From positions 62,001-126,000 of the forward strand of contig JAFKFH010000019.1 of NCBI GenBank assembly GCA_017307375.1: DNA of 64,000 nucleotides. Reading direction: 5' to 3'. Shown here piece after piece: positions 9,814 to 18,609 of the stretch. The notes below the pieces were generated by a model. The model was not told the origin of the DNA, made no database searches, and saw nothing but the letters and a program-made list of their open reading frames with translations. The first letter of the stretch is position 1. Every line of letters starts with the position of its first letter. A program made the position numbers and the translations under genes. Source of the stretch: Alphaproteobacteria bacterium. Lineage in GTDB: Bacteria > Pseudomonadota > Alphaproteobacteria > Ferrovibrionales > Ferrovibrionaceae.

Positions 9814-10748
9814 CGCCGGGTCCTCCGCCACAGCCCGGCGACACCGTCGGGCGCGACCAGCACGACAGCGACGATCAGCAGCCCGGTGATGGCGAGGTGA
9901 TATTCCAGCAGGTCGGCCAGCACCAGCTTGGTGACCCCGGTCATGATCGCGGCGCCGATCACCGGGCCGAGCAGCGAGCCCATGCCGCCGACCAGGCTGT
10001 TGACGATCATCTCGAGGCTGAGCGACCCGCGGAACACCGAATCGGTGGTGATGTAGCCGAGATTCAGGGCATAGACCGCGCCCAGCGCGCCGGTCAGGCC
10101 GCCCGACAGCACGAAGGCGACGACCTTGAAGCGGGTGGTGGGCACGCCGAGCATCTGGGCCGCGTCCTCGTCCTCGCGGATGGCGGCAAGGCCATAGCCG
10201 AGGCGGCTGCGCGAAATGATCCAGGCGATGGCCATCACGATGGCGAGCAGCGCCAGGGCGAGCCAGTAGAAGAAGGCCTCGACCCGCATGCCCGAGGGCG
10301 CGATGTTGGGCAGCGACAGGCCGGCCGAGCCGCCGAACACCGGAAACGCCGAGACGGCTTCGCCCAGCACCAGGGCAACGGCAAGCATGGCGATGGTGAA
10401 ATAGTGGCCGCGCAGCCGCAGGATCGGCCAGGCGATCGCCGCGGCGATCACGGCGGCCGTCACCAGCCCGGCGAGCAGCCCGGCGGCGAGTTGCAGGCCG
10501 GGTGCCGCCGCCGCGACCGCGCGCAGCGTCAGCGCCGCGGCGAAGGCCCCGACGCCGACGAACGCGGTGTGGCCGAAGCTGTAATAGGCGGTGAAGCCGG
10601 CCAGCAGCCACCAGCACACCGCAAACCCGGCCGACAGGAAGATCGACAGCCCGACGCGGATGTAGAAGGCCTTCAGGAACAGGGGCAGCGTCGCCAGTGC
10701 GGCGAACAGCAGGAGCGCCAGGACGACGACGAGCAGCGTGCGCGCCAT
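9810..10748 (-). CDS. Liv-type ABC importer permease (LivM-like)
   Basis: A 312-residue inner-membrane permease with about nine hydrophobic segments. The family sequence YYSFGHTAFVGVGAFAAA is near residue 56 and the EAA-like cytoplasmic loop AIREDEDAAQMLGV about midway. I chose ATG 10748, two bases past the stop of the LivH-like gene; a start eight codons earlier would overlap that gene. The end overlaps the LivG-like gene by four bases. Confidence 0.93.
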   Translation of the reverse strand: MARTLLVVVLALLLFAALATLPLFLKAFYIRVGLSIFLSAGFAVCWWLLAGFTAYYSFGHTAFVGVGAFAAALTLRAVAAAAPGLQLAAGLLAGLVTAAVIAAAIAWPILRLRGHYFTIAMLAVALVLGEAVSAFPVFGGSAGLSLPNIAPSGMRVEAFFYWLALALLAIVMAIAWIISRSRLGYGLAAIREDEDAAQMLGVPTTRFKVVAFVLSGGLTGALGAVYALNLGYITTDSVFRGSLSLEMIVNSLVGGMGSLLGPVIGAAIMTGVTKLVLADLLEYHLAITGLLIVAVVLVAPDGVAGLWRRTRR

Positions 10749-10749
10749 T

Positions 10750-11628
10750 TCAGCGGCTCGCCTTGAAGGCACTGCCGAGAATGCCGTTCGGCCGCAGCAG
10801 CAGCGTGCCGAGCAGGATCAGGAACATCACCATGTTGGTGAACACACCGCCGAGATAGGTCTGGGTGAGGGCCGAGACGAGGCCGAGCAGCACGCCGCCG
10901 AGCATCGCGCCGCCGAGGCTGCCGACGCCGCCCAGGGTGACGACGATGAAGGCGTAGACGGTCCAGGTGACTTCCTCGGCCGGGGTGAACGGCAGCATCA
11001 TGCCGATCAGCACGCCGGAGGCCGCGGCGAAGGCCGAGCCGACGGCGAAGGTCAGCGCATAGACGGCACGGGCATCGACCCCGCACAGCCGTGCCCCCAG
11101 TTCCGACAGCGCCGTCGCCCTGATGATGCGGCCCCAGCGCGAAAAGCGCAGGAACGAGCCGAGCCCGCCGATCAGCAGCAGGCCGCAGGCAAAGGCGACC
11201 AGCCGCACCAGGTCGAACGACACGTCGCCGAGCCGGAGGTTGATGAACGAGTACGATGGGCTGATCGAGCGTACCGACGACGAGAACGCCACCGTCAGCA
11301 GGTTGAGCGCGACCAGCGTGAAGCCGAAGGTGACCAGCAGCGCCGCCACCGGGTTGCCGCGCTGGACCGCCGGCTGGATCACCAGCCGCTGGCACAGCCA
11401 GCCCAGGATGAACGCGATCAGCATCAGCGGCGGGATCGAGGCGAGTGGGTCGATGCCGAGGGTGGACCAGGCGACCAGCGCGCCGTAGGCCCCGCCGATG
11501 ACGAAGATGCCGTGGGCCAGGTTGATCACGTTCATCACGCCGAAGATCAACGAGAAGCCGACGGCGGCGATCGACAGGATGCCGCCGTAGAGCACGCCGT
11601 TGACCAGGGTCTGGAGCAGGGTGATCAT
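10750..11628 (-). CDS. Liv-type ABC importer permease (LivH-like)
   Basis: A 292-residue permease beginning with the family N-terminus (QTLVNGVLYGGILSIAAVGF), then GVMNVINLAHG near residue 30, and the ATALSELGARLCGVDARAVY coupling loop. About eight hydrophobic segments follow the LivH pattern. It lies 48 bases after the binding-protein gene. LivH/LivM pairs carry branched-chain amino acids, amides, urea or aromatic acids; here the catabolic neighbours argue for a nitrogen heterocycle or ureide. Confidence 0.94.
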   Translation of the reverse strand: MITLLQTLVNGVLYGGILSIAAVGFSLIFGVMNVINLAHGIFVIGGAYGALVAWSTLGIDPLASIPPLMLIAFILGWLCQRLVIQPAVQRGNPVAALLVTFGFTLVALNLLTVAFSSSVRSISPSYSFINLRLGDVSFDLVRLVAFACGLLLIGGLGSFLRFSRWGRIIRATALSELGARLCGVDARAVYALTFAVGSAFAAASGVLIGMMLPFTPAEEVTWTVYAFIVVTLGGVGSLGGAMLGGVLLGLVSALTQTYLGGVFTNMVMFLILLGTLLLRPNGILGSAFKASR

Positions 11629-11676
11629 GCCCGCCCCGCCGCAACCGATACGGTCATTGCCCGGTGCCCGGCCGGG

Positions 11677-12927
11677 TCAGCGCTTCGACCAGGGCTCGAT
11701 CGGCCAGAGCGGTGCGGCCTCGCGCAGGCGCTCGGGCGAAATCACCTTGATCTCGCCTTTCTGGACCTGGGTGACCGCCGACCCCATCAAGACCGGATCG
11801 CCGTCGCCTTCCGGCGTGAACTTGATGCGGCCGTAGAGCGATTCGATGTCGAGCTTGGCCAGCGCATCGCGCACCGCGATCGGATCGTCGATCCGGCCGA
11901 CCTGCTTCAGGACCTCGACATAGGCGACGATGCAGGCCGCCGCGGTGCCCTGATGGTAGATCAGCGGCAGGGTGTTGTTGGCCCGGTAATATTCGGCGAA
12001 CTTGGCGGTCGAGCCGAAGATCGGATCGGTATAGGGGAAGCTCGGCGACCAGGTCGAGATGCAGGTGATGCCGTCGGCATACTTGCCCAGGGCTTCGCGG
12101 AAGCTCGCCGCCTGCGGCCCGAGCGAGGTGAACAGCATCTTCACGTCGGTGCGGCTTTGCGCCATCTGGCGCGCGATCAGCAGCGAGTTCTGGTCCGAGG
12201 TCAGGCACATCACGACGTCGGGCTGCTCCTCGCGCACCGAGGTCAGCACGGCCGAGACGTCCTGCAGCTGTGCCGGCAGCTCGAACACCTTCACGACCTG
12301 CATGCCCTTTTCCTTCAGGCGCTCGATGACGCCCAGGCCTTGCGGCTTGGAGAAGGGGTCGTTGGTGTAGACCACCATGAAGGTCTTCGGCTTGGGCGTC
12401 AGCGCCTCGAAGGCATCGACCGCCGGGAAGGCCGAGCGCGAGGCGCGCGGATACATCCCGAAGACGAACTTGTAGCCCTGGGTGAAGATCGGATCGCCGC
12501 CGCCGCCGCCGCCGGCCTGCACCATCGGGCGCCGCGCCCGTTCGGTCAGGGCGACTTGCGGCAGGATGATCGGCGTCGAATAGGAACCGAGGAACAGCTG
12601 GACGTCGTCGTCGATCTGCTTTTGCAGCAGCGTCGTCGCGCGCTGCGGGTCGGAGGCGTCGTCGACCAGCTTCAGGTCGAGGCGATGGCGCTTGCCGCCG
12701 ATCTCGACGCCGCCCTGCACCTCGTTGACGTATTTGACGACGGTCTGATAGCCGGCATGGACGCTCTGCCCGATTTCGGCCCAGCGGCCGCTGAACGGGA
12801 TGGTGCCGCCGAATGTGACCGTGGGCTGCGATTGCGCCGCGCTGCGGCCGGCCCGGCCGAGTGCCGCAATGCCGATGGCGCCGGACAACGCCTTGATCGA
12901 TCCGCGCCGCGAGATGCGATACGCCAT
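11677..12927 (-). CDS. Liv-type ABC importer substrate-binding protein
   Basis: A 416-residue periplasmic binding protein of the Peripla_BP_6 family. The N-terminus has a twin-arginine-like export signal (SRRGSIKALSGAIGIAALG), then FGGTIPFSGRWAEIG, the first ligand-binding lobe. A run of six glycines near residue 140 (AGGGGGGDP) is unusual and probably a flexible surface loop. The ribosome binding site GGGGGAG lies about five bases before the ATG. It heads the long minus-strand run, starting 203 bases from the divergent catabolic operon, and presumably sets its substrate range. Confidence 0.93.
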   Translation of the reverse strand: MAYRISRRGSIKALSGAIGIAALGRAGRSAAQSQPTVTFGGTIPFSGRWAEIGQSVHAGYQTVVKYVNEVQGGVEIGGKRHRLDLKLVDDASDPQRATTLLQKQIDDDVQLFLGSYSTPIILPQVALTERARRPMVQAGGGGGGDPIFTQGYKFVFGMYPRASRSAFPAVDAFEALTPKPKTFMVVYTNDPFSKPQGLGVIERLKEKGMQVVKVFELPAQLQDVSAVLTSVREEQPDVVMCLTSDQNSLLIARQMAQSRTDVKMLFTSLGPQAASFREALGKYADGITCISTWSPSFPYTDPIFGSTAKFAEYYRANNTLPLIYHQGTAAACIVAYVEVLKQVGRIDDPIAVRDALAKLDIESLYGRIKFTPEGDGDPVLMGSAVTQVQKGEIKVISPERLREAAPLWPIEPWSKR

Positions 12928-13130
12928 GAGTCTCCCCCTCGTTTGCCAACGCCCCTGAAGCGCTTATCGGCCGATCGCTCATCCGGCGACCTGCTTTGGT
13001 AGTCGGCGTTGTGTTTCAATCACCGCTACGTCGATATTCTATTTGACATGCCGGAACGCGGCAAGGCAAATTTCAAAAAGAATATTGCGGTTCTCGTATA
13101 TGATACGAAGGACCAGACAGGGGGCATCGG
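12928..13130. promoter_or_regulatory. Divergent promoter region between importer and catabolic operon
   Basis: The 203 bases between the Liv-type importer (minus) and the hydantoinase operon (plus) are much richer in A and T than the flanks. For the plus strand a perfect -35 TTGACA (13043-13048) is followed after 17 bases by GCAAAT (13066-13071). ATATTC (13034-13039) and GAATAT (13080-13085) form an inverted repeat that brackets this promoter. A second palindrome lies at 13094-13108. The layout suggests coordinated control of both arms by the XRE-cupin regulator. Confidence 0.6.
13094..13108. promoter_or_regulatory. Palindrome TCGTAT-ATG-ATACGA, candidate XRE-cupin operator
   Basis: Perfect 6-bp arms with a 3-bp spacer, ending 22 bases before the start codon of the first XRE-cupin gene and downstream of the predicted promoter. 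A repressor bound here would block transcription of the catabolic operon. Confidence 0.45.
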
Positions 13131-13766
13131 ATGGCTAGCCAGAAACAGGCGCCGGCTGCGAAGGGGCGACCGCAGGGACGCCCGGCGGGCTTCGGCGAGG
13201 AACAGCTTCGCTCGCTCGGCCGGCGGCTGCGGCAGCTGCGCGAGGCGCGCAACTGGTCGCTGAAGAAACTTGCCGCCGAAAGCGGCGTCAGCGTCGCGGC
13301 AATCCAGAAGATCGAAGTCGGCGACGCGAACCCGAGCCTGCTGACCGTGCTGGCCATCACCGAGGTGCTGGGCGAGCCGGTCGACCGCCTGATCGATGCC
13401 TCGCGCGAGGCGGGACGCACCGTCAACCTGGTGCGCGGCACCCTGCCGATGCGGACCGGCGAGGCCGCGGGGCTGACCGGCGATCTCGCCAAGCCGCTGA
13501 TGGAGGCTTACCTGATCCCGGTCGGCGCGCAGGAAACCGTCGACCTGCGTGGTCGGGGCGTCGAGGGGGCGGCCTTCGCCTATGTGCTGGACGGCACGGT
13601 CGGCATCGCCGACCCGTCCGCCGGACTGCGCACCTTGCGGGCCGGCGATGCCGTGCATCTCGACGAGGATGTCGCCCTCACCCTGACCGGCCAGGTCGCG
13701 CGGCGCAGCCATGTGCTGTGCCTGGCCGATCGTCGCGACCCCACCGAGAGCATGGAGCCGAAATGA
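13131..13766 (+). CDS. XRE-family regulator with C-terminal cupin domain
   Basis: A 211-residue regulator. After a basic, disordered N-terminus (residues 1-22), a helix-turn-helix of the XRE/HipB type covers about 29-90 (SLKKLAAESGVSVAAIQKIE). A cupin-2 barrel follows at about 125-200 and probably senses the pathway substrate. A GGGGG ribosome binding site lies about eight bases upstream of the ATG. Its stop overlaps the hyuA start (ATGA), so it is the first gene of the catabolic operon and likely autoregulated. Confidence 0.92.
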   Translation: MASQKQAPAAKGRPQGRPAGFGEEQLRSLGRRLRQLREARNWSLKKLAAESGVSVAAIQKIEVGDANPSLLTVLAITEVLGEPVDRLIDASREAGRTVNLVRGTLPMRTGEAAGLTGDLAKPLMEAYLIPVGAQETVDLRGRGVEGAAFAYVLDGTVGIADPSAGLRTLRAGDAVHLDEDVALTLTGQVARRSHVLCLADRRDPTESMEPK

Positions 13767-15880
13767 CCGCAGCCGCCAGGAAGTATCTCGTCGCGACCGA
13801 CGTCGGCGGCACCTGCACCGACACCATCGTCTTCGCGGCCGGCGAACCGGTCAGGCTGGGCAAGGCCTTGTCGACACCGCCCGATTTTGCGACCGGCGTG
13901 CTCGATTCGATCCGCTCGGCGGCGACCGGCATGGGCATGACGCTCGAAGCGTTGCTGTCGCAGACCTCGCTGTTCATGCACGGCTCGACCGTGGTGGACA
14001 ACACCGTGCTGACCCGCGACGGCTCGCGCACCGGCCTGCTGACGACCGAGGGCTTCGAGGATACCGTGCTGGTCACCCGCGGCGCCTATGGCCGCTGGGG
14101 CGGGCTGACCGAGGATCGCATCAAGCATCCGGTCAAGACCGAGCGTGCCCCCGCGCTGGTCGATGCCGACGCCATCGTCGGGATCGCCGAACGCGTCGAC
14201 TACAAGGGCGCGATCCTGCGCGAGCTGGACGAGGCGCAGGTCGAGCAGGCGGTGCGCTACCTGATCGATCGCCAGAAGGTCGAGGCGATCGCGGTCTCGT
14301 TCCTGTGGTCGTTCTACAACCCGACCAACGAGCGCCGGGTCAAGGCGCTGATCGAGCGCGTGGCGCCGGGCGTCTACTGCACGCTGTCGAGCGACATCGC
14401 GCCGGTGCCCGGCGAATACGAGCGCAGCTCGACCACGGTGATCAACGCCTATGCCGGCCAGATCACCCGCGCCTATCTGTCCAGCCTGGAAACCTTGCTG
14501 GCCGATACCGGCTATCGCGGCCCGGTGATGGTGATGCAGGGCTATGGCGGCTTGCTACCGGCACAGGAAGCGGCCGAGCGCTCGATCGGCATGCTGGAAT
14601 GCGGCCCCGCCGCCGGCGTCATCGGCAGCCGGGCGCTGGGCCAATTGCTCGACCAGCCCGACGTGATCGCGACCGACATGGGCGGCACCACCTTCAAGGT
14701 GTCGGTGATCCAGGGCGGCACCATCGAATATGCCAGGGAGCCGATGGTCGACCGCTTTCACTATACCCAGCCCAAGATCGAGGTGGTGTCGATCGGGTCG
14801 GGCGGCGGTTCGATCATCTCGCTCGAACCCGGGTCGAACGCGCCGCGCATCGGGCCGCGCTCGGCCGGCTCGCGGCCCGGCCCGGTCTGCTACGGCCTGG
14901 GCGGGACCGAGCCGACGCTGACCGACGTGTTCATGCTGATCGGTTACATGGATCCCGGCATCTTCCTCGGCGGCAGCATGAAGCTCGACCGCGAGCGGGC
15001 GCGTGCGGTGTTCGACGAGAAGATCGCCCGGCCGCTCGGCCTGTCGGTCGAACAGGCCGCGATCGGCGTCTATCGCGTCGCCACCGCCCAGATCACCGAT
15101 TTGATCCGCCAGATCACCGTCGAGCGCGGCCTGGATCCGCGCGACTTCGTGCTGCACTCCTTCGGCGGGTCCTGCGGCATGGTGGCCGGCATGTTCGGCG
15201 CCGAACTCAACGTCCGCCGCATGGTCGTGCCCTATACCGCGTCGGTGAATTGCGCCTTCGGCCTGATTTCGGCCGACATCGTGCACGAATACGCGACGAC
15301 CGCGCTGCTGCCGGTGCCGTCGCCGGCCGATGCGGTCAACCGGCTGTTCGCCCCGATGGCCGAGAAGGCGGTGAAGCAGTTGGCCGAGGAAGGCTTTGCC
15401 GGCGACCGCGTGCGTCTCGACTGGTCGATCGACCTGCGCTATTCCCGCCAGGTGCACGAGGTGACGACGCCGGTGCGCGGGCGCGGGCCGCTCGACGAGG
15501 CGGCGCTGGCCCAGGTCGTCAACGACTTCGAGGCGCTGTACGAACGCAAGTACGGCAAGGGCTCGGCCTATCGCGAGGCCGGGATGGAGATGACCCAGTT
15601 CCGCCTGACCGCGCGCGGGCTGATGGAGCGGCCGCAGATCGAGGCCGAGGCGACCGGCGGCCCCGATGCCGCCGCCGCCCGCATCGGCCGCCGGCCGATC
15701 TTCGTCGAGGCCGCCGGCGCGATGGTCGAATCCGACATCTACGATTTCGAACGGCTGAAGCCCGGCAATGTCGTGACCGGGCCGGCGGTCATCCATACCC
15801 CGATCACCACCATCGTGCTGCAGCAGGGCCAGACCGGCACGCTGGACGGGTACCGCAACGTCATCGTCGACTTCGTCTGA
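13763..15880 (+). CDS. hyuA: Hydantoinase/oxoprolinase subunit A
   Basis: A 705-residue protein of the HyuA/N-methylhydantoinase A family, the ATP-binding subunit of ATP-dependent hydantoin and oxoproline hydrolases and of acetone/acetophenone carboxylases. The actin-like ATPase phosphate loop DVGGT is at residues 13-17, the second phosphate motif DMGGTTFKVS lies in the middle, and GSGGGSI follows. I chose ATG 13763, which overlaps the regulator stop by four bases and has GGAG upstream. It works with HyuB immediately downstream. Length and motifs are complete. Confidence 0.94.
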   Translation: MTAAARKYLVATDVGGTCTDTIVFAAGEPVRLGKALSTPPDFATGVLDSIRSAATGMGMTLEALLSQTSLFMHGSTVVDNTVLTRDGSRTGLLTTEGFEDTVLVTRGAYGRWGGLTEDRIKHPVKTERAPALVDADAIVGIAERVDYKGAILRELDEAQVEQAVRYLIDRQKVEAIAVSFLWSFYNPTNERRVKALIERVAPGVYCTLSSDIAPVPGEYERSSTTVINAYAGQITRAYLSSLETLLADTGYRGPVMVMQGYGGLLPAQEAAERSIGMLECGPAAGVIGSRALGQLLDQPDVIATDMGGTTFKVSVIQGGTIEYAREPMVDRFHYTQPKIEVVSIGSGGGSIISLEPGSNAPRIGPRSAGSRPGPVCYGLGGTEPTLTDVFMLIGYMDPGIFLGGSMKLDRERARAVFDEKIARPLGLSVEQAAIGVYRVATAQITDLIRQITVERGLDPRDFVLHSFGGSCGMVAGMFGAELNVRRMVVPYTASVNCAFGLISADIVHEYATTALLPVPSPADAVNRLFAPMAEKAVKQLAEEGFAGDRVRLDWSIDLRYSRQVHEVTTPVRGRGPLDEAALAQVVNDFEALYERKYGKGSAYREAGMEMTQFRLTARGLMERPQIEAEATGGPDAAAARIGRRPIFVEAAGAMVESDIYDFERLKPGNVVTGPAVIHTPITTIVLQQGQTGTLDGYRNVIVDFV

Positions 15881-15894
15881 CCGGAGGACAGCCC

Positions 15895-17706
15895 ATGGAT
15901 CCGATCACCTTCTCGATCATCCGCCATCGCCTGTTCCGCGTCGTGGAAGAAGCGGTGATGACGCTCAAGCACGTGTCGGGCAGCGCCATCACCAACGAAG
16001 GGCACGACCTGATGGTCTCGCTCTATCGTGCCGACGGCTCGCTGCTGATGGGCGGCGTCGGGTTCCTGCACCACCTGACCAGTGCTGCCGAAGCCTGCAA
16101 GGCGATCATCCGCCGCTTCCAGGGGCAGATCCACGAAGGCGACCTGTTCCTGCTGAACGATCCCTATACCGCGGCGCTGCATACCTCGGACATCTACCTG
16201 ATCGCGCCGATCCACTATCAGGGCAGGCTGGTCGCCTGGAGCGCCTGTTTCGTCCATGTCTTCGACATCGGGGCGATGAACCCCGGCGGCTTCGCCCCGG
16301 ACGCGCAGGACATCTTCACCGAGGGGTTCTCGTCGCCCGGCCTGAAGCTGATCGATCGCGGCGAGATGCGCCAGGACGTCTGGGACACCATCCTGAACAT
16401 GGTGCGCGGGCCGGAAATGGTCGCCCTCGACCTGCGCTCGATGATCGCCTGCAACAATGTCGCGGGCGAGCGGCTGGTCGCGCTGTTCGAGAAATACGGT
16501 ACCGACACGGTCGACGAGGCCTGCCGGATGCTGATCGAACAGTCCGAGCAGCGCCTGCGCGAACGGCTGCGCGAGCTGCCGGACGGCCAGTGGCAGTCGC
16601 GGCAGTATCTCGAGGTCAAGGGCGAGACCTACAAGGTCTGCCTGACCATGCGCAAGCAGGGCGACGAACTGGTCTTCGACTTCACCGGCTCGTCGCCGCA
16701 GTCGAAATACTCGGTCAACTGTTCGAAGTGGGCGTCGCTCGGCGGGTTGTTCGCGCCGCTGTTCCCGCTGCTCTGCTATGACATCACCTGGAACGAAGGG
16801 GTGATCCGGCCGATCCGGATGATCGCGCCCGAGGGAACGATCGTGAACTGCACCCGGCCGGCGCCGGTCTCGGTCGCCACCGTCGGCGCGATCCAGTCGG
16901 TCAACAATGCCGCCTGCGCCACCATCGGCAAGATGCTGGCGGCCAGCGAGCGTTACGCCGAGGAATCCACCGCGGTCTGGCATGCCAATCATTTCGCCAT
17001 CTTCATGTTCGGCACCAACCAGCGCGGCGGGCTGTCGATCGGCATCCTGACCGAAACCTTCGCCGGCGCCGGCGGCGCCCGCCATGTCGGCGACGGCGTC
17101 GACATCGGCGGTGAAGTGCCGAACCCGATCTCGCGCATGGCCAATGTCGAGACGATCGAGGCGACCTTCCCGATCCGCTATCTGTTCCGCCGCCGCCTGA
17201 AGGATTCGGGCGGGCCGGGGCGGCATCGCGGCGGCACCGGCGGCGAGATGATGATCGTCGCCCATGACGCGCCCGACGGCGGCATCGACTACGTCGTCTC
17301 GGGCAAGGGCACCAGGTTCCCGCAGAGCGACGGGCTGGCCGGCGGCTATCCCGGCGCGCTGAACGACTATGTCTGGGTCCATGCCGACGACGAGGCGGGC
17401 GCGCCGCTGTTCGCGCGCGATCTCGGCGGTGCCGGCGGCCGGCAGGAACCGATCTCCTGGGGGGTGTTTCCGCTGCGTGGCCGCGACGGCCTTTATGTCC
17501 GCTGGAACGGCGGTGGCGGCCTGGGCGATCCGCTCGACCGCCCGGCCGATCAGGTCGCGCGTGACGTCGCGGCCGGGGTGGTCTCGCGCGAGGCCGCGGC
17601 CGAGGTCTATGGCGTGGTGCTGGCCGATGGCCTGGCCGACGCGGATGCCACCGGGGCGCGGCGGGCGCAATTGCGCCAGGCCCGCCTGGCGCGGGAGGTC
17701 GCGTGA
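15895..17706 (+). CDS. hyuB: Hydantoinase/oxoprolinase subunit B
   Basis: A 603-residue protein of the HyuB family. The N-terminus DPITFSIIRHRLF, the metal-site region FLLNDPYTAALHTSDI near residue 85, and the glycine-rich C-terminal part GGPGRHRGGTGGE are as in known HyuB subunits. A perfect GGAGG lies nine bases before the ATG, 14 bases after the hyuA stop. HyuA and HyuB together hydrolyse or carboxylate cyclic amides or ketones in an ATP-dependent manner. The next, small gene overlaps its stop (TGATG). Confidence 0.94.
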   Translation: MDPITFSIIRHRLFRVVEEAVMTLKHVSGSAITNEGHDLMVSLYRADGSLLMGGVGFLHHLTSAAEACKAIIRRFQGQIHEGDLFLLNDPYTAALHTSDIYLIAPIHYQGRLVAWSACFVHVFDIGAMNPGGFAPDAQDIFTEGFSSPGLKLIDRGEMRQDVWDTILNMVRGPEMVALDLRSMIACNNVAGERLVALFEKYGTDTVDEACRMLIEQSEQRLRERLRELPDGQWQSRQYLEVKGETYKVCLTMRKQGDELVFDFTGSSPQSKYSVNCSKWASLGGLFAPLFPLLCYDITWNEGVIRPIRMIAPEGTIVNCTRPAPVSVATVGAIQSVNNAACATIGKMLAASERYAEESTAVWHANHFAIFMFGTNQRGGLSIGILTETFAGAGGARHVGDGVDIGGEVPNPISRMANVETIEATFPIRYLFRRRLKDSGGPGRHRGGTGGEMMIVAHDAPDGGIDYVVSGKGTRFPQSDGLAGGYPGALNDYVWVHADDEAGAPLFARDLGGAGGRQEPISWGVFPLRGRDGLYVRWNGGGGLGDPLDRPADQVARDVAAGVVSREAAAEVYGVVLADGLADADATGARRAQLRQARLAREVA

Positions 17707-17984
17707 TGTCGCGCCGGCGTTTCTCCGACACCCTGGTCCTGGTCGACGGCCAGATCTGCTGCCGGGCCTGCGACCGCGCCGTCGCGCCGGCCGCCGGCTC
17801 GTGGAAGGAGGCCGCGGCGCTGACCACCGTGCCGGTCGCCTCGCTGCCCGGCGCCGGCCTCGGCACGGACAGCCGGATCGTGCTGCGCCGCTTCGCCTGC
17901 CGGGGGTGCGGGGCGCTGCTTGAAACCGAGGTTGCCCTGCCCGAGGATCCGTTCCTCGAAGATCGAATCGACCTGGTGGGGTAG
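17706..17984 (+). CDS. Small four-cysteine protein resembling acetone carboxylase gamma subunit
   Basis: A 92-residue protein with two cysteine pairs, CCRAC near residue 19-23 and CRGC near 67-70, spaced like a zinc ribbon. The second pair and the following GALLETEVALP resemble the C-terminal metal site of acetone carboxylase gamma subunits (AcxC type). The ATG shares one base with the hyuB stop, so it is coupled to HyuAB and is probably its third subunit. I infer the similarity from motif and position only. The next gene starts four bases after its stop. Confidence 0.8.
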   Translation: MSRRRFSDTLVLVDGQICCRACDRAVAPAAGSWKEAAALTTVPVASLPGAGLGTDSRIVLRRFACRGCGALLETEVALPEDPFLEDRIDLVG

Positions 17985-17988
17985 GCTT

Positions 17989-18597
17989 ATGGTACGGCGC
18001 AAGGCGGGGCAGGCGGCAGAGGCGCTGTCGCCCTATGAGACCGAGCAGGTCGGCGAACGGCTGCGCGCGTTGCGGCTGGGCCGGGCGCTGACCATCAGCG
18101 CGCTTTCCGAGCTGTCGGGCGTGCCGTCCTCGACCATTTCCAAGATCGAGAACGGCCAGTTGCGCCCGAGCCTCGTGCACGCGATCAACCTGGCCGAGGC
18201 GCTCGAGGAGAATCTGGGCTTTCTGATCAGCCGCTATCGCGACCGGCCCGAGCCGGTCGTGGTGGTGCGGGCCCGCGAGCGGTCGACGATCCATTACGGC
18301 GACATGGGCCTGACGCTGCAGGACCTGAACGGCCACTTCAAGCCGGGCGTGCTCGAATCCCGCGTCGGCATCCTCGAGCCCGGCGCCCATTCCGGTATCG
18401 ACGCGATGACCCATCAGGGCGAGGAATTCTGCTACGTGATCGCCGGGGCCATCCGCTATCGCGTCGCCGACGAGATCGTCGAGCTGACGGCCGGCGACTA
18501 TCTGCAATTCAAGAGCGACATCCGTCATTCCTGGGAAAACGCCCATGCCGGCGAAACCCGGGTGCTGTGGGTGTTCTCCAACGGCCTATCGTTCTGA
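17989..18597 (+). CDS. Second XRE-family regulator with cupin domain
   Basis: A 202-residue regulator with an N-terminal helix-turn-helix (residues about 18-72, ISALSELSGVPSSTISKIEN) and a C-terminal cupin-2 domain (about 105-200, with SGIDAMTHQGEEFCYVI and the ending HSWENAHAGETRVLWVFS). It has the same architecture as the first regulator of the operon but is strongly diverged. GGGG lies about eight bases before the ATG. In related families the cupin binds a small amine or acid. Its place inside the operon suggests it senses an intermediate. Confidence 0.92.
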   Translation: MVRRKAGQAAEALSPYETEQVGERLRALRLGRALTISALSELSGVPSSTISKIENGQLRPSLVHAINLAEALEENLGFLISRYRDRPEPVVVVRARERSTIHYGDMGLTLQDLNGHFKPGVLESRVGILEPGAHSGIDAMTHQGEEFCYVIAGAIRYRVADEIVELTAGDYLQFKSDIRHSWENAHAGETRVLWVFSNGLSF

Positions 18598-18609
18598 GGA
18601 ATCCCTCTC

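Noticed and set aside
12523-12560. Glycine run in the Liv binding protein as a sequencing error
   Set aside because: The frame stays open and matches the family on both sides; a GC-rich repeat (GCCGCCGCC) explains it.
15739-18546. A 935-codon minus-strand frame opposite hyuB
   Set aside because: Compositional artefact; HyuB and the two small genes on the plus strand have clear motifs and overlaps.
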